NCBI RefSeq assembly: GCF_014638005.1 | Contig: NZ_BMFG01000009.1 | Span: forward strand, 1 to 64,000 | Length of the DNA: 64,000 nucleotides | Source: Flavobacterium orientale | GTDB lineage: Bacteria; Bacteroidota; Bacteroidia; Flavobacteriales; Flavobacteriaceae | Direction: 5' to 3' | Translations under genes and position numbers: made by a program | In this document: one piece after another, positions 27,052 through 37,918 of the stretch | Numbering within the stretch: position 1 is the first letter of the stretch | Layout of the letters: each line of letters begins with the position of its first letter | Notes under the pieces: model-generated | Told to the model about the DNA's origin: nothing | Seen by the model: only the letters and a program-made list of their open reading frames with translations | Database searches by the model: none

Positions 27052-27576
27052 TTAACCTTTAAATACTTTCTCTAAAGATACTCCTCTTTGTTTTGCAACA
27101 GTGTAAGCACTTCTCATTTGCAATAATGCATCAAAAGTAGCTTTTACCACATTGTGTGGATTTGAAGATCCTTGAGATTTTGATAATACATCATGAATTC
27201 CTACTGATTCAAGAACTGAACGAACAGCTCCACCGGCAATAACTCCTGTACCATGAGATGCAGGCATTAAGAAAACACGTGCACCACCAAATTTACCTTT
27301 TTGTTCGTGAGGAACAGATTGACCACTTAGAGGAATTTTTACTAAATTTTTCTTAGCATCTTCAACAGCCTTAGCGATTGCTTCTGATACATCTTTAGAT
27401 TTTCCTAAACCATGACCTACTACTCCATTTTCATCACCTACAACAACAATTGCAGAAAAGCCAAAAGCTCTACCTCCTTTTGTTACTTTGGTAACACGAT
27501 TTACACTAACCAAACGATCCTTTAATTCAAGACCACTAGGCTTAACTAGTTCTACGTTTTTATAATTCTGATACAT
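27052..27576 (-). CDS. rpsE: Ribosomal protein uS5
   Basis: 174 residues. Contributes to decoding accuracy and mRNA unwinding at the entry channel. The dsRNA-binding-like N-terminal domain has [20 protein letters not shown] and [19 protein letters not shown]. The loop VTKGGRAF, where spectinomycin resistance changes fall in other bacteria, looks unaltered. The C-terminal domain has [19 protein letters not shown]. Twelve bases before rpmD. Confidence 0.97.
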   Translation of the reverse strand: MYQNYKNVELVKPSGLELKDRLVSVNRVTKVTKGGRAFGFSAIVVVGDENGVVGHGLGKSKDVSEAIAKAVEDAKKNLVKIPLSGQSVPHEQKGKFGGARVFLMPASHGTGVIAGGAVRSVLESVGIHDVLSKSQGSSNPHNVVKATFDALLQMRSAYTVAKQRGVSLEKVFKG

Positions 27577-27582
27577 ATTTTC

Positions 27583-27936
27583 TTAGAATTTAAGTCCGGC
27601 AGCTCTTGCACCTTCGGCTAATGATTTTACTCTTCCGTGATATAAATAACCTCCTCTATCGAAAGTTACATTTTCTATACCAGCTTTTAATGCTCTTTCG
27701 GCTACTAGTTTTCCAACTGCAGTAGCTTTTTCAACATTTGTACCTTTAGAATCTACTTCTTTATCTCTTGAAGAAGCGGCTAACAAAGTGGTACCATTTG
27801 CATCATCAATAAGTTGAGCATAGATTTCTTTATTGCTTCTGAACACAGAAAGTCTTGGTTTTTCGGTAGTACCGATAACAATTTTTCTAATTCTGTATTT
27901 GATTCTTTGTCTTCTATCAGATTTTGTTAATGACAT
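27583..27936 (-). CDS. rplR: Ribosomal protein uL18
   Basis: 117 residues, the same length as in E. coli. Binds 5S rRNA with L5. Text [38 protein letters not shown] and the end [20 protein letters not shown] are diagnostic. It starts 13 bases after rplF and ends 6 bases before rpsE. Confidence 0.97.
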   Translation of the reverse strand: MSLTKSDRRQRIKYRIRKIVIGTTEKPRLSVFRSNKEIYAQLIDDANGTTLLAASSRDKEVDSKGTNVEKATAVGKLVAERALKAGIENVTFDRGGYLYHGRVKSLAEGARAAGLKF

Positions 27937-27949
27937 AATCTTATTTTTT

Positions 27950-28492
27950 TTAAGCTGATTTACCTGCTTTTCTTCTTAATACTTCTCCAACGAACTTAAC
28001 TCCTTTTCCTTTGTAAGGTTCAGGTTTTCTGAAGCCTCTAATTTTAGCAGCTACTTGACCTAAAAGTTGTTTGTCAAATGACGTTAATTTTACGATTGGG
28101 TTTTTACCTTTCTCTGAAACTGTTTCCAAAACTACTTCTGGAGCAACTTCTAAAATGATATTGTGTGAAAACCCTAAAGCAAGATCTAATTTTTGACCTT
28201 GGTTAGAAGCTCTGTAACCCACACCAACTAACTCTAATTCTTTCGTAAAACCTGTAGATACGCCAATAATCATGTTGTTGATTAATGAACGGTATAAACC
28301 GTGTTTCGATCTTTGGTCTTTATGATCTGATGATCGCTCAACTAATACTTGACCTTCTTCAACTTTCACTTCAACATCTGAGTATTCTTGTGTAAGTTGA
28401 CCTAACTTCCCTTTAACTGTAATCACGTTATTTGCTACTTCAACAGTAACGCCTGCCGGGATTGCAACTGGATTTTTACCTATTCTTGACAT
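27950..28492 (-). CDS. rplF: Ribosomal protein uL6
   Basis: 180 residues. Two similar domains bind 23S rRNA near the factor-binding centre. It begins [19 protein letters not shown]. The second domain contains [20 protein letters not shown] and the signature [18 protein letters not shown]. Fifteen bases after rpsH. Confidence 0.97.
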   Translation of the reverse strand: MSRIGKNPVAIPAGVTVEVANNVITVKGKLGQLTQEYSDVEVKVEEGQVLVERSSDHKDQRSKHGLYRSLINNMIIGVSTGFTKELELVGVGYRASNQGQKLDLALGFSHNIILEVAPEVVLETVSEKGKNPIVKLTSFDKQLLGQVAAKIRGFRKPEPYKGKGVKFVGEVLRRKAGKSA

Positions 28493-28507
28493 CGTTTAGT
28501 CTTTTTT

Positions 28508-28906
28508 TTAGTATACGTAACAAATTACTTCTCCACCAACATTTAACTGTTTAGCTTGTTTTCCTGTCATAACTCCTTTTGAGGTAGAAACGATAGCAAT
28601 TCCTAAACCGTTTAAGATTCTTGGTAAATTAGACGAACCTGCATATTTACGCAAACCTGGTTTACTAATTCTTTGGATATCTCTGATTACCGGCTCTTTA
28701 GTATCTTTATCATACTTTAAAGCGATTTTAATGATGCCTTGAACACCACTATCATCAAACTTGTAACTTAAAATATATCCTTGATCGAATAAAATTTTTG
28801 TGATTTCTTTTTTAAGATTAGAAGCAGGAATTTCAACCACTTTGTGATTTGCCATTACTGCGTTTCTAACTCGAGTTAGATAATCTGCAATAGGATCTGT
28901 ATACAT
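28508..28906 (-). CDS. rpsH: Ribosomal protein uS8
   Basis: 132 residues. Binds the central domain of 16S rRNA and represses the spc operon in E. coli. Text [20 protein letters not shown] at the start and [20 protein letters not shown] at the C-terminal RNA-binding site are typical. It is preceded by 140 bases that hold two strong hairpins, an unusually long gap in this operon. Confidence 0.97.
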   Translation of the reverse strand: MYTDPIADYLTRVRNAVMANHKVVEIPASNLKKEITKILFDQGYILSYKFDDSGVQGIIKIALKYDKDTKEPVIRDIQRISKPGLRKYAGSSNLPRILNGLGIAIVSTSKGVMTGKQAKQLNVGGEVICYVY

Positions 28907-28920
28907 ATTTATAAAATTTT

Positions 28921-29031
28921 GGCGACGGTTTTCAGAGGAACTATTCCGCTGAACCTGAAGCCATTAAACACATTTTTTTGAGTAGATAATTGTACGTTAC
29001 CTGCTAAAAGCTGGCAAATGTACAATTATCT
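28921..29031 (-). promoter_or_regulatory. Structured leader before rpsH
   Basis: Two foldbacks occupy the rpsN-rpsH gap. Far from the gene, AGATAATTGTAC (28984-28995) pairs perfectly with 29020-29031, and within the loop CCAGC and GCAGG can pair with one mismatch. Near the gene, GGC, GGTTCAG and GGAA pair with TTCC, CTGAAAACC and GCC (28921-28962). Since S8 is a known RNA-binding autoregulator in E. coli, a feedback element is plausible, but no S8 site was proven. Confidence 0.5.
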
Positions 29032-29046
29032 GCTGGAATAAACTAA

Positions 29047-29316
29047 CTACCAGCTAGCTTTCTTTACACCTGGAATTAATCCTTGGTTAGCCATTTCACG
29101 AAATGTTACACGTGAAAGACCGAATTGACGCATATATCCTCTAGGTCTTCCTGTTAATTTACAACGATTGTGTAAACGTACTGGAGAGGCATTTTTTGGT
29201 AATTTTTGTAAACCTTCATAATCACCAGCTTCTAATAAAGCTTTGCGTTTTTCAGCATACTTTTCTACCGTTTTTTGTCTCTTCACCTCACGGGCTTTCA
29301 TTGATTCTTTAGCCAT
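29047..29316 (-). CDS. rpsN: Ribosomal protein uS14 (zinc-free form)
   Basis: 89 residues. Head protein of the small subunit. Text [20 protein letters not shown], and the signature [20 protein letters not shown]. Only one cysteine is present, so the zinc ribbon of the short S14 form is absent and this is the C-minus type. It lies 3 bases after rplE and 140 bases before rpsH. Confidence 0.97.
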   Translation of the reverse strand: MAKESMKAREVKRQKTVEKYAEKRKALLEAGDYEGLQKLPKNASPVRLHNRCKLTGRPRGYMRQFGLSRVTFREMANQGLIPGVKKASW

Positions 29317-29319
29317 ATC

Positions 29320-29871
29320 TTAATTCTTTTTAAAAGGTAAACCTAGTTCTGTCAATAATGATTTTGCTTCTTTATCTGTTTTAGCAGAAGTTACAAAGGT
29401 AATGTCCATTCCTGAAATTTTGTTTACTTTATCAATATCAATTTCAGGGAAAATGATTTGTTCAAGTACTCCAAGATTGTAATTTCCTCTTCCGTCAAAA
29501 CCAGTTGCTTTGATACCACCGAAATCTCTAACACGAGGTAATGAAGATGTAATCAATCTATCTAAGAATTCATACATTCTTTCACCACGTAAAGTTACTT
29601 TGGCACCAATTGGCATTCCTTTTCTTAATTTAAAAGACGCAACGTCTTTTTTAGAAATTGTAGATACTGCTTTTTGTCCTGTAATTTTAGTCAATTCATC
29701 AACTGCATAATCAACTAATTTTTTATCGGATACAGCAGCTCCAACTCCACGGCTTACAACAATTTTTTCCAATTTAGGAACTTGCATTACATTCTTGTAA
29801 CCGTACTCTTCTTTCAAAGCAGCAATAACTCTGCTTTTATATTCTTCTTTTAGTCTAGGTATATAAGCCAT
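29320..29871 (-). CDS. rplE: Ribosomal protein uL5
   Basis: 183 residues from the ATG at 29871 (a GTG directly before it overlaps the rplX stop). Binds 5S rRNA and forms an inter-subunit bridge with S13. Text [60 protein letters not shown], and [11 protein letters not shown]-like [16 protein letters not shown]. The end of rplX and the start of this gene nearly touch, suggesting translational coupling. Confidence 0.97.
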   Translation of the reverse strand: MAYIPRLKEEYKSRVIAALKEEYGYKNVMQVPKLEKIVVSRGVGAAVSDKKLVDYAVDELTKITGQKAVSTISKKDVASFKLRKGMPIGAKVTLRGERMYEFLDRLITSSLPRVRDFGGIKATGFDGRGNYNLGVLEQIIFPEIDIDKVNKISGMDITFVTSAKTDKEAKSLLTELGLPFKKN

Positions 29872-29873
29872 CA

Positions 29874-30191
29874 CTATAATACTTGATTAGATTTTTTTGC
29901 AAATCTTACTTTCTTATCTCCTTCTACTTTGATTCCAACTTTAGTTACTTTTTTTGACTTTGGGTCAATCAAAGATAAATTTGAAATTTGAATAGGAGCT
30001 TCTTTCTTTACGATTCCACCTTGAGGGTTTTTTGCACTTGGTTTAGTGTGAACAGAAACCATGTTTGTACCTTCAACAATCGCTTTATTTGCATCACGGA
30101 AAACACGTAAAACTTTACCTTCAGTTCCTTTATGGTCACCTGCAATAACTCTTACTACGTCTCCAGTTTTAATTTTTAATTTTGTCATCAT
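29874..30191 (-). CDS. rplX: Ribosomal protein uL24
   Basis: 105 residues if read from the first of two adjacent ATGs (104 from the second). An early assembly initiator protein of the large subunit with a KOW motif: [20 protein letters not shown]. The central [20 protein letters not shown] is typical. Eight bases after rplN. Confidence 0.97.
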   Translation of the reverse strand: MMTKLKIKTGDVVRVIAGDHKGTEGKVLRVFRDANKAIVEGTNMVSVHTKPSAKNPQGGIVKKEAPIQISNLSLIDPKSKKVTKVGIKVEGDKKVRFAKKSNQVL

Positions 30192-30199
30192 TAATCGAA

Positions 30200-30568
30200 T
30201 TAAAGCACTTCAGGTGCTAATGATACAATTTTCATGAATTGTTTTTCACGAAGTTCTCTGGCAACCGGACCAAAAACACGAGTTCCTCTCATTTCTCCTG
30301 CAGCGTTTAACAATACACAAGCGTTATCGTCAAAACGAATGTAAGATCCATCAGCTCTTCTCACTTCTTTTTTGGTTCGTACAACAACTGCAGTGGATAC
30401 CGCACCTTTTTTAACGTTTCCGTTAGGTGTTGCATCTTTAATAGACACTACAATTTTATCTCCAACAGAGGCATAACGACGTTTCGTTCCTCCTAAAACA
30501 CGGATAGTCAAAACTTCTTTTGCTCCTGTGTTGTCTGCTACTTTTAATCTTGATTCTTGTTGTACCAT
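30200..30568 (-). CDS. rplN: Ribosomal protein uL14
   Basis: 122 residues. Sits at the subunit interface and binds the silencing factor RsfS in other bacteria. Text [40 protein letters not shown] and [20 protein letters not shown]. It starts 2 bases after rpsQ. Confidence 0.98.
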
Positions 30569-30570
30569 AA

Positions 30571-30828
30571 TTATTTCGCTCTTTCAATGATTTCAACTAA
30601 TCTCCAACATTTTGATTTTGATAAAGGTCGTGTTTCCATGATCTTTACAGTATCTCCAATGTTACAGTCGTTTGTTTCGTCGTGTGCAACATATTTCTTA
30701 GTTTTCAACACGAACTTACCGTATAACGGGTGTTTTACTTTTCTTGTTTCAGAAACAACAATGGATTTTTCCATTTTGTTGCTAGTAACAACACCAACTC
30801 TTTCTTTTCTTAAATTTCTTTTTTCCAT
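30571..30828 (-). CDS. rpsQ: Ribosomal protein uS17
   Basis: 85 residues, OB fold, a primary 16S rRNA binder. Text [39 protein letters not shown] and the signature [20 protein letters not shown]. It lies 17 bases after rpmC. Confidence 0.97.
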   Translation of the reverse strand: MEKRNLRKERVGVVTSNKMEKSIVVSETRKVKHPLYGKFVLKTKKYVAHDETNDCNIGDTVKIMETRPLSKSKCWRLVEIIERAK

Positions 30829-30845
30829 CTTTCAGCAGTATACAA

Positions 30846-31037
30846 TTATTGTAACTCTCTTTTACTAATTTCAGTTGCTAATCTTGCTACTGATCTTCTC
30901 ACTGCTCTAATCTGTAAAGGATTTTGAATAGGAGAAATAGCGTGAGCCATTTTTAGGTCGGTGTATGTTTTACGTAACTGACTTAATTGTTCTTGTAACT
31001 CAGCTGTAGACAGACTAATAATTTCTGATTGTTTCAT
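30846..31037 (-). CDS. rpmC: Ribosomal protein uL29
   Basis: 63 residues, two long helices near the polypeptide exit site, where trigger factor and SRP dock. Text MKQSEIISLSTAELQEQLSQ and MAHAISPIQNPLQIRAVRRS, with the typical ARLATEI end. Fourteen bases after rplP. Confidence 0.96.
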   Translation of the reverse strand: MKQSEIISLSTAELQEQLSQLRKTYTDLKMAHAISPIQNPLQIRAVRRSVARLATEISKRELQ

Positions 31038-31051
31038 AATTTTAAATAATA

Positions 31052-31471
31052 TTATGCTTCGAAATCTCTAGCAACAATGAATTTTGTTTTAACAGGTAGT
31101 TTTTGAGCAGCTAAGCGTAATGCTTCTTTTGCTACTGACAAAGGAACTCCTCCTACTTCAAACATTATTCTTCCGGGTTTAACAACGGCAGCCCAATATT
31201 CTACGGCTCCCTTTCCTTTACCCATACGTACTTCTAGTGGTTTCTTAGTGATTGGTTTATCTGGAAATATTTTAATCCACAACTGACCTTCTCTTTTCAT
31301 AAAACGAGTTGCGGCGATACGAGCTGCCTCGATTTGACGAGAAGTCAAGAAAGCAGAATCTAAAGATTTAATCCCAAACATTCCGTTAGAAAGTTCGTGC
31401 CCTCTTTGAGAAACGCCTTTCATTCTACCCTTTTGTACCTTACGGTATTTTGTTCTTTTAGGCTGTAACAT
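31052..31471 (-). CDS. rplP: Ribosomal protein uL16
   Basis: 139 residues. Organises the A-site finger and peptidyl-transferase region. It begins [20 protein letters not shown]. The loop [20 protein letters not shown] contains the arginine that is hydroxylated in E. coli. Twenty bases after rpsC. Confidence 0.98.
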   Translation of the reverse strand: MLQPKRTKYRKVQKGRMKGVSQRGHELSNGMFGIKSLDSAFLTSRQIEAARIAATRFMKREGQLWIKIFPDKPITKKPLEVRMGKGKGAVEYWAAVVKPGRIMFEVGGVPLSVAKEALRLAAQKLPVKTKFIVARDFEA

Positions 31472-31491
31472 TTTTTCTTTAGTTTAAAAAA

Positions 31492-32232
31492 TTACTTTCT
31501 TTTGCGTTGGTTTGGTTTACCGCTTGGTTTCCCATTAGAGTTGTTACCTTTTCCACTTCCTGCAGCTTGTTTTTTATCCATACCTACAAGTGGAGAAAGA
31601 TCTCTCTTTCCGTAAACTTCACCTTTCATGATCCATACTTTGATTCCCATTCTACCATAAGTAGTATGAGCTTCAGCTAAAGCATAATCAATGTCTGCTC
31701 TGAAAGTTGATAGAGGAATTCTTCCTTCTTTGAAACCTTCTGAACGTGCCATTTCAGCACCATTCAAACGACCTGAAATCAAAACTTTAATACCTTCTGC
31801 ATTCATACGCATTGCTGCTGCGATAGCCATTTTAATAGCTCTTCTGTATGAAATACGGCTTTCAATTTGACGAGCGATACTTGTTGCAACTAAATAAGCA
31901 TCTAACTCAGGTCTTTTAATTTCAAAGATGTTAATTTGAACCTCTTTGTCAGTAATTTTCTTAAGTTCTTCTTTCAACTTGTCTACCTCTTGACCGCCTT
32001 TTCCGATAATGATACCAGGTCTTGCAGTAGTGATAGTAACGGTTACAAGTTTTAAAGTTCTCTCGATGATTACTTTTGATACACTAGCTTTTGATAAACG
32101 AGCATGAATATACTTTCTGATTTTATAATCTTCGGCAATTTTATCACCGTAATCATTTCCACCATACCAGTTAGAGTCCCATCCTCTGATGATACCAAGT
32201 CTATTCCCTATTGGATTTGTCTTTTGTCCCAT
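31492..32232 (-). CDS. rpsC: Ribosomal protein uS3
   Basis: 246 residues. Part of the mRNA entry channel. The KH domain has [20 protein letters not shown], and the C-terminal domain has [20 protein letters not shown] and [20 protein letters not shown]. The last 25 residues are a lysine, asparagine and glycine-rich tail ([20 protein letters not shown]), a little longer than in E. coli (233). Confidence 0.98.
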   Translation of the reverse strand: MGQKTNPIGNRLGIIRGWDSNWYGGNDYGDKIAEDYKIRKYIHARLSKASVSKVIIERTLKLVTVTITTARPGIIIGKGGQEVDKLKEELKKITDKEVQINIFEIKRPELDAYLVATSIARQIESRISYRRAIKMAIAAAMRMNAEGIKVLISGRLNGAEMARSEGFKEGRIPLSTFRADIDYALAEAHTTYGRMGIKVWIMKGEVYGKRDLSPLVGMDKKQAAGSGKGNNSNGKPSGKPNQRKRK

Positions 32233-32240
32233 CTTAATTA

Positions 32241-32651
32241 TTAATTGCTTTGTGTGTTATTATTAGCTCCAAGCACGATTGTTACGTGATTTGAACGTTT
32301 TCTTATTCTGTGTGCACGACCTTGAGGTGCAGGACGAAGTCTTTTTAACATCGCACCACCATCTACTCTGATCTCTTTTACAAATAAAGCTGCTTCTTCT
32401 AAGTTACCTTCTTCATTTTTTTGTTGCCAGTTATTAATAGCTGATAACAATAATTTCTCTAACTTTCTTGAAGCTTCTTTTTGACTAAATCTTAAAATAT
32501 TTAGTGCTCTTTCCACTTTCTGACCTCTTACCAAGTCTGCTACTAGACGCATTTTTCTAGGTGAAGTAGGGCAGTTATTCAATTTAGCGAAAGCAATAGA
32601 CTTATTAGCCTCTTTCCTCGCATCTGCTGTTTCTCTTTTACGAACTCCCAT
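32241..32651 (-). CDS. rplV: Ribosomal protein uL22
   Basis: 136 residues, longer than E. coli (110) by an N-terminal extension ([20 protein letters not shown]). The core has [20 protein letters not shown], and the extended hairpin that lines the exit tunnel is [20 protein letters not shown]. Alterations in that hairpin give macrolide resistance elsewhere; none is apparent here. Six bases after rpsS. Confidence 0.97.
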   Translation of the reverse strand: MGVRKRETADARKEANKSIAFAKLNNCPTSPRKMRLVADLVRGQKVERALNILRFSQKEASRKLEKLLLSAINNWQQKNEEGNLEEAALFVKEIRVDGGAMLKRLRPAPQGRAHRIRKRSNHVTIVLGANNNTQSN

Positions 32652-32657
32652 AACTTC

Positions 32658-32936
32658 TTATTTTTTACCTTTATTTTTAGCTCCAGCGTGACCTCTAAAA
32701 GATCTTGTTGGTGAAAACTCTCCTAATTTATGTCCTACCATGTTTTCTGTTACATATACAGGAACAAACTGACGACCATTGTGAACTGCGATAGTCTGTC
32801 CTACGAAATCTGGAGTAATCATAGAGGCTCTTGACCATGTTTTGATTACACCTTTGTTTGATTTCTCAACATTCTCCAGAACTTTCTTCTCTAATTTATA
32901 ATGAACAAAAGGTCCTTTTTTTAATGAACGTGCCAT
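32658..32936 (-). CDS. rpsS: Ribosomal protein uS19
   Basis: 92 residues, the standard length. Head protein that pairs with S13. Text [60 protein letters not shown] and [13 protein letters not shown]. Ten bases after rplB. Confidence 0.98.
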   Translation of the reverse strand: MARSLKKGPFVHYKLEKKVLENVEKSNKGVIKTWSRASMITPDFVGQTIAVHNGRQFVPVYVTENMVGHKLGEFSPTRSFRGHAGAKNKGKK

Positions 32937-32946
32937 ATCTATCTAA

Positions 32947-33771
32947 TTATTTCTTTCTGCGTTCAACAATATACTTATTACTCGGATTGGCTTTGGCACG
33001 AGTTCTATAACCTTTAGCTGGAATACCTTTTCTAGAACGTGGGTGACCTCCTGATGAACGTCCTTCTCCACCACCCATTGGGTGATCAACAGGGTTCATC
33101 GCAACTGGTCTTGTTCTTGGTCTTCTACCTAACCATCTTGATCTACCGGCTTTACCGGAAACGATTAATTGGTGGTCTGAATTCGATACCGCACCGATAG
33201 TTGCTGTACAAGTAAGCAAGATCAATCTTGTTTCACCTGAAGGCATTTTTATCGTTGCATATTTACCATCTCTTGCCATTAATTGAGCGAATGTACCGGC
33301 TGAACGAGCAATTGTTGCTCCTTGACCCGGACGTAACTCAATACATGAAATAACAGTACCTAAAGGAATTTTGCTCAATGGAAGTGTGTTACCAATTTCC
33401 GGAGATGCATTCTCACCTGACATTACTGTTTGTCCTACCTGCAAACCATTTTGAGCGATGATATAAGTCTTTTGACCATCAACATAACTCAATAATGCAA
33501 TAAATGCAGTTCTGTTTGGATCGTACTCAATAGATTTAACTGTAGCTGGAATTCCATCTTTAGTTCTTTTAAAATCTATGACACGATATTTTTGTTTGTG
33601 ACCACCGCCTGTATAACGCATGGTCATTTTTCCTTGACTATTTCTACCTCCAGAGTTTTTTTTCGGTGCGAGTAATGAACGCTCCGGCTTATCAGTTGTA
33701 ATGGCGTCAAAACCATTAACAACTCTAAAACGCTGACCCGGGGTAATAGGTTTTAATTTTCTAACTGACAT
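32947..33771 (-). CDS. rplB: Ribosomal protein uL2
   Basis: 274 residues. A core large-subunit protein needed for subunit joining and peptidyl transfer. Text [20 protein letters not shown] near the start, [20 protein letters not shown] in the middle and the signature [20 protein letters not shown], which includes the conserved histidine near the peptidyl-transferase centre. Seven bases after rplW. Confidence 0.98.
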   Translation of the reverse strand: MSVRKLKPITPGQRFRVVNGFDAITTDKPERSLLAPKKNSGGRNSQGKMTMRYTGGGHKQKYRVIDFKRTKDGIPATVKSIEYDPNRTAFIALLSYVDGQKTYIIAQNGLQVGQTVMSGENASPEIGNTLPLSKIPLGTVISCIELRPGQGATIARSAGTFAQLMARDGKYATIKMPSGETRLILLTCTATIGAVSNSDHQLIVSGKAGRSRWLGRRPRTRPVAMNPVDHPMGGGEGRSSGGHPRSRKGIPAKGYRTRAKANPSNKYIVERRKK

Positions 33772-33778
33772 TGTTTAA

Positions 33779-34069
33779 TTAGATATTGTTATAAAAATCA
33801 ATAGTTTCTCCTTCGCTTACTTGAACAATTGCTTTTTTATAAGCATTTGTTTTAGCACTGATTAAACCACTTTTAGTGTATTTAACCGAGCGATCTGGTC
33901 TTACATTCATAGTGTTTACAGCAACAATATTTACACCATAAGCGGCTTCAATAGCATTTTTTATTTGCACTTTGTTAGCTTTCTTTTCCACTACAAAACC
34001 ATAACGGTTAGCTAACTCAGTTTGTTTAGTAACTTTTTCTGTTATGATTGGTTTAATAATGATACTCAT
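33779..34069 (-). CDS. rplW: Ribosomal protein uL23
   Basis: 96 residues. Lies at the tunnel exit and is the main docking site for trigger factor and SRP. Text MSIIIKPIITEKVTKQTELA, RYGFVVEKKANKVQIKNAIE and AAYGVNIVAVNTMNVRPDRS. Seven bases after rplD. Confidence 0.97.
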   Translation of the reverse strand: MSIIIKPIITEKVTKQTELANRYGFVVEKKANKVQIKNAIEAAYGVNIVAVNTMNVRPDRSVKYTKSGLISAKTNAYKKAIVQVSEGETIDFYNNI

Positions 34070-34076
34070 GGCTCTA

Positions 34077-34706
34077 TTATTTACTTAAATTTTCTTCAAT
34101 TCCTTCTAAAGAACTCTCTAGAAGCACCAATTTATTTGCGTTTAAAATCGCATAAGTGCTTAATTCTGAGTTTGTTACAACTTTAGAGGCCTTTAAATTG
34201 CGTGACGACAAATATACATTTTTATTTGAATCACCCAACACAAATAAAGATTTTTTATTTTCCAACCCTAAGGCTTTCAATATTGTAATAAAATTCTTTG
34301 TGTTTGGAGTTTCGAAATTAAAATCTTCTAGTACTACCAATTCTGAATCTTTTACTTTTTGAGAGAAAGCTGATTTACGAGCTAATCTTTTTAAAGTTTT
34401 GTTCAATTTGAAAGAATAACTTCTTGGTCTTGGACCAAAAACTGTACCTCCTCCTTTGAACAATGGATTCTTGATACTTCCTGCACGAGCAGTACCTGTA
34501 CCTTTTTGTTTCTTAATTTTACGAGTACTTCCTGTAACCTCAGCTCTTTCTTTTGCTTTGTGAGTACCTTGTCTTTGATTAGCAAGATATTGTTTCACAT
34601 CAAGATAGATAGCATGATTGTTAGGCTCGATAGCGAAAACAGCATCAGAAAGTTGAACTTTTCTGCCTGTTTCTTTTCCGTTGATATCTAAAACTTTTAC
34701 TTCCAT
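34077..34706 (-). CDS. rplD: Ribosomal protein uL4
   Basis: 209 residues. Lines the exit tunnel with L22 and regulates the S10 operon in E. coli. Text [20 protein letters not shown], then the long loop KAKERAEVTGSTRKIKKQKG and TGTARAGSIKNPLFKGGGTV, and ARKSAFSQKVKDSELVVLED. Its ATG overlaps the rplC stop as TAATG, a translational coupling site. Confidence 0.97.
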   Translation of the reverse strand: MEVKVLDINGKETGRKVQLSDAVFAIEPNNHAIYLDVKQYLANQRQGTHKAKERAEVTGSTRKIKKQKGTGTARAGSIKNPLFKGGGTVFGPRPRSYSFKLNKTLKRLARKSAFSQKVKDSELVVLEDFNFETPNTKNFITILKALGLENKKSLFVLGDSNKNVYLSSRNLKASKVVTNSELSTYAILNANKLVLLESSLEGIEENLSK

Positions 34707-35323
34707 TACTTCTGAATGATTACATAAGAGTTTTTATGACCTGGAACGCATCCTTTAACAACCAAAAGGTTTTTGTCTGCTACCACTTTTAAAACTCTAA
34801 GGTTTTGAATTGTTACATTTTCTCCTCCAGTTCTTCCTGCCATACGCATCCCTTTGAATACTCTTGATGGATAAGAAGAAGCTCCTACAGAACCAGGTGC
34901 TCTTAAACGGTTGTGTTGACCGTGAGTTGCTTGTCCAACACCACCAAATCCGTGACGTTTAACAACCCCTTGAAAACCTTTACCTTTTGATACACCTTGT
35001 ACATCAACAAATTCTCCTTCGTTGAATTGATCTACAGTGACTAAATCACCTAATTTAAACTCTGTTTCAAAATCTTGAAATTCAACGACTTTTTTCTTAG
35101 CAGAAGTACCCGCTTTTTGAAAGTGGCCAATAGCCGCTTTTGTAGCGTGTTTTTCTGTTTTGTCATCGAAACCAAGTTGAAACGCTTCATACCCGTCAAC
35201 CTCTTTGGTTCTGACTTGGGTAACGACACATGGACCTGCTTCAATTACTGTACAAGGAATGTTTTTCCCGTTTTCGTCGAAGATGCTAGTCATGCCGATT
35301 TTTTTTCCAATTAACCCAGACAT
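34706..35323 (-). CDS. rplC: Ribosomal protein uL3
   Basis: 205 residues. Early binder of 23S rRNA close to the peptidyl-transferase centre. Text [20 protein letters not shown], then [20 protein letters not shown] and [20 protein letters not shown], which holds the conserved glutamine methylated in E. coli. It follows a 111-base gap with a 16-bp perfect inverted repeat. Confidence 0.97.
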   Translation of the reverse strand: MSGLIGKKIGMTSIFDENGKNIPCTVIEAGPCVVTQVRTKEVDGYEAFQLGFDDKTEKHATKAAIGHFQKAGTSAKKKVVEFQDFETEFKLGDLVTVDQFNEGEFVDVQGVSKGKGFQGVVKRHGFGGVGQATHGQHNRLRAPGSVGASSYPSRVFKGMRMAGRTGGENVTIQNLRVLKVVADKNLLVVKGCVPGHKNSYVIIQK

Positions 35324-35378
35324 ATAAAACTAATTAATAATTAATAAAATTCTTTTTTTTGTTTCGTAGTAAAACAAG

Positions 35379-35416
35379 AGTATTAAGTAATAAGAAAAGT
35401 CTTATTACTTAATACT
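35379..35416 (-). promoter_or_regulatory. 16-bp perfect inverted repeat between rpsJ and rplC
   Basis: AGTATTAAGTAATAAG (35379-35394), a 6-base loop, then its exact complement (35401-35416). On the minus strand it is followed by a small hairpin TTGTTT/AAACAA and an A-run, not a T-run, so it is not an ordinary terminator for the operon. It may stabilise the processed mRNA, be a processing site or be an attenuator. Confidence 0.55.
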
Positions 35417-35434
35417 TTCGTCTCTGTACATTTA

Positions 35435-35740
35435 TCACACTTTGATTTCAACTTCAACACCACTTGGCAACTCTAATTTCATTAGAGCATCAATTGTTTT
35501 TGAAGAAGAAGAATAGATATCTAATAATCTTTTGTATGAACTCACTTCAAACTGCTCTCTAGCTTTTTTGTTAACGTGTGGAGAACGTAATACAGTGAAA
35601 ATCTTTTTGTGTGTAGGTAATGGAATTGGACCTGTTACTACAGCACCGGTACTTTTTACCGTTTTTACAATCTTCTCAGCTGATTTATCAACCAACATGT
35701 GATCGTAAGATTTTAATTTTATTCTGATTTTTTGACTCAT
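35435..35740 (-). CDS. rpsJ: Ribosomal protein uS10
   Basis: 101 residues. Head protein; in E. coli it also works with NusB in antitermination. Text [40 protein letters not shown] and [20 protein letters not shown] are diagnostic. Eleven bases after fusA and 111 bases before rplC. Confidence 0.98.
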   Translation of the reverse strand: MSQKIRIKLKSYDHMLVDKSAEKIVKTVKSTGAVVTGPIPLPTHKKIFTVLRSPHVNKKAREQFEVSSYKRLLDIYSSSSKTIDALMKLELPSGVEVEIKV

Positions 35741-35751
35741 TTTCTTAAGAA

Positions 35752-37908
35752 TTAAGCGTTTCCTTTTGCTTTTTTGATAACCTCTTCAGAAATATTTGAA
35801 GGAGTTTGTTCATAATGTGAAAATTCCATTGTAGATGTTGCTCTACCAGAAGATAATGTTCTTAAAGTAGTAACATAACCAAACATTTCTGAAAGTGGAA
35901 CATTTGCTTTGATAGTCTTAGCACCTGCTCTGTCTCCCATATCGTTTACTTGACCTCTACGACGGTTTAAATCTCCAACGATATCTCCCATGTTTTCTTC
36001 AGGAGTAATTACTTCAATTTTCATAATTGGCTCAAGAATTACAGCTCCGGCAGCTTTTGCAACCTCTTTGTAACCCATTTTAGCAGCTAATTCGAAAGAA
36101 AGAGCATCCGAATCCACAGGGTGGAATGATCCGTCTAATAAAGTAACTTTTAAACTATCTACAGCATATCCTGCTAAAGGACCTGTTTTCATAGCTTCTT
36201 TGAAACCTTTTTCAACAGAAGGAATATATTCTTTTGGAACGTTACCTCCTTTTACTTCGTTAACAAACTGAAGACCTACGAATGGTTTTCCATCCACATC
36301 GTCAGCTGGTCCTAAACGGAAAACGATATCACCAAATTTACCACGTCCACCAGATTGCTTTTTATAAGTTTCTCTGTGTTGTGCAACTTTAGTAAATGCT
36401 TCTTTGTATTCAACTTGAGGCTCACCTTGGTTTACTTCAACTTTGAATTCACGTTTCATACGATCTACAAGAATGTCTAAGTGTAACTCACCCATACCTG
36501 AAATAATCGTTTGACCTGAAGCTTCATCAGTTCTCACTGTAAAAGTTGGATCTTCTTCAGCTAATTTAGCTAAAGCCATACCCATTTTATCAACGTCTGC
36601 CTTAGTTTTTGGCTCGATAGCGATACCAATTACAGGATCAGGGAATTTCATACTTTCTAATACAATAGGATGTTTTTCATCACACATTGTATCTCCGGTT
36701 TTGATATCCTTAAATCCAACAGCAGCTCCAATATCTCCAGCCTCAATATAATCGATTGGATTTTGTTTGTTTGCGTGCATTTGGTAGATACGAGAGATAC
36801 GCTCTTTGTTTCCTGAACGAGTGTTCAAAATATAAGAACCTGCATCTAAACGACCTGAATAGGCACGAAAGAAAGCTAAACGTCCAACATAAGGATCCGT
36901 TGCAATTTTAAAAGCTAAAGCTGCAAATGGTTCTTTTGGATCAGGACGACGCAATATTTTCTTTTGATCTTCTTCTAACAAATCAGCATCATCAGGATGA
37001 ATTCCTTCGATACCTTCTTTATCCATTGGAGATGGTAAGTATTTACAAACTGCATCTAACATGAACTGAACACCTTTGTTTTTGAAAGATGAACCGGCAA
37101 TCATTGGAATAATAGCCATGTCAATTGTTGCAGCACGTAAAGCTGTATTAATTTCTTCTTCAGTAATAGAATTTTCATCTTCCATATACTTATCTAAAAG
37201 ATTCTCATCATATGTAGCAATCTCTTCAATAAGTTTTGAACGATATTCTTTTACTTCATCAACCATATCAGCTGGAATTGGAACGATGTCAAAAGTTGCC
37301 CCCTGCGTTTCATCATGCCAAATAATAGCTTGGTTTTTTACTAAATCTACTACTCCTCTAAAATCATTCTCTTCTCCAATTGGCAATGTAATTGCAACTG
37401 CGTTTGATTTCAACATGTCTTTAACTTGTTGACAAACGTTTAAGAAGTTAGAACCTTGACGGTCCATTTTGTTTACGAATCCCATTCTTGGAACTCTGTA
37501 TTGATCAGCAAGTCTCCAGTTAGTTTCAGACTGAGGTTCAACACCGTCAACCGCACTAAATAAGAAAACTAAACCATCTAATACACGTAACGAACGGTTT
37601 ACCTCTACTGTAAAGTCAACGTGACCGGGAGTATCGATAATATTAAAGTGGTATGGTTTTGATTCCGGCAATGGTTTCCCTTGCTCAGTTGGAAAACTCC
37701 ACTCACAAGTGGTAGCAGCAGAAGTAATTGTAATACCTCTTTCTTGCTCTTGTGCCATCCAGTCCATTGTTGCAGCACCATCGTGCACTTCACCAATTTT
37801 GTGTGATTTTCCTGTATAAAATAGAATACGCTCTGTTGTTGTAGTTTTACCTGCATCAATGTGAGCTGCAATTCCAATATTTCTTGTGTATTTTAAATCT
37901 CTAGCCAT
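35752..37908 (-). CDS. fusA: Elongation factor G
   Basis: 718 residues. GTPase that drives translocation on the ribosome. The G domain shows [20 protein letters not shown] (P loop), [25 protein letters not shown] and [12 protein letters not shown]. Domains II-V follow, including [20 protein letters not shown] and the tip domain IV text [20 protein letters not shown]. The length is typical (E. coli 704). It sits between rpsG and rpsJ; no tuf gene follows, unlike E. coli. Confidence 0.98.
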   Translation of the reverse strand: MARDLKYTRNIGIAAHIDAGKTTTTERILFYTGKSHKIGEVHDGAATMDWMAQEQERGITITSAATTCEWSFPTEQGKPLPESKPYHFNIIDTPGHVDFTVEVNRSLRVLDGLVFLFSAVDGVEPQSETNWRLADQYRVPRMGFVNKMDRQGSNFLNVCQQVKDMLKSNAVAITLPIGEENDFRGVVDLVKNQAIIWHDETQGATFDIVPIPADMVDEVKEYRSKLIEEIATYDENLLDKYMEDENSITEEEINTALRAATIDMAIIPMIAGSSFKNKGVQFMLDAVCKYLPSPMDKEGIEGIHPDDADLLEEDQKKILRRPDPKEPFAALAFKIATDPYVGRLAFFRAYSGRLDAGSYILNTRSGNKERISRIYQMHANKQNPIDYIEAGDIGAAVGFKDIKTGDTMCDEKHPIVLESMKFPDPVIGIAIEPKTKADVDKMGMALAKLAEEDPTFTVRTDEASGQTIISGMGELHLDILVDRMKREFKVEVNQGEPQVEYKEAFTKVAQHRETYKKQSGGRGKFGDIVFRLGPADDVDGKPFVGLQFVNEVKGGNVPKEYIPSVEKGFKEAMKTGPLAGYAVDSLKVTLLDGSFHPVDSDALSFELAAKMGYKEVAKAAGAVILEPIMKIEVITPEENMGDIVGDLNRRRGQVNDMGDRAGAKTIKANVPLSEMFGYVTTLRTLSSGRATSTMEFSHYEQTPSNISEEVIKKAKGNA

Positions 37909-37918
37909 TTTTTATGAA

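Noticed and set aside
35379-35416. Intrinsic terminator inside the S10 operon
   Set aside because: The stem is followed by A's rather than T's on the transcribed strand.
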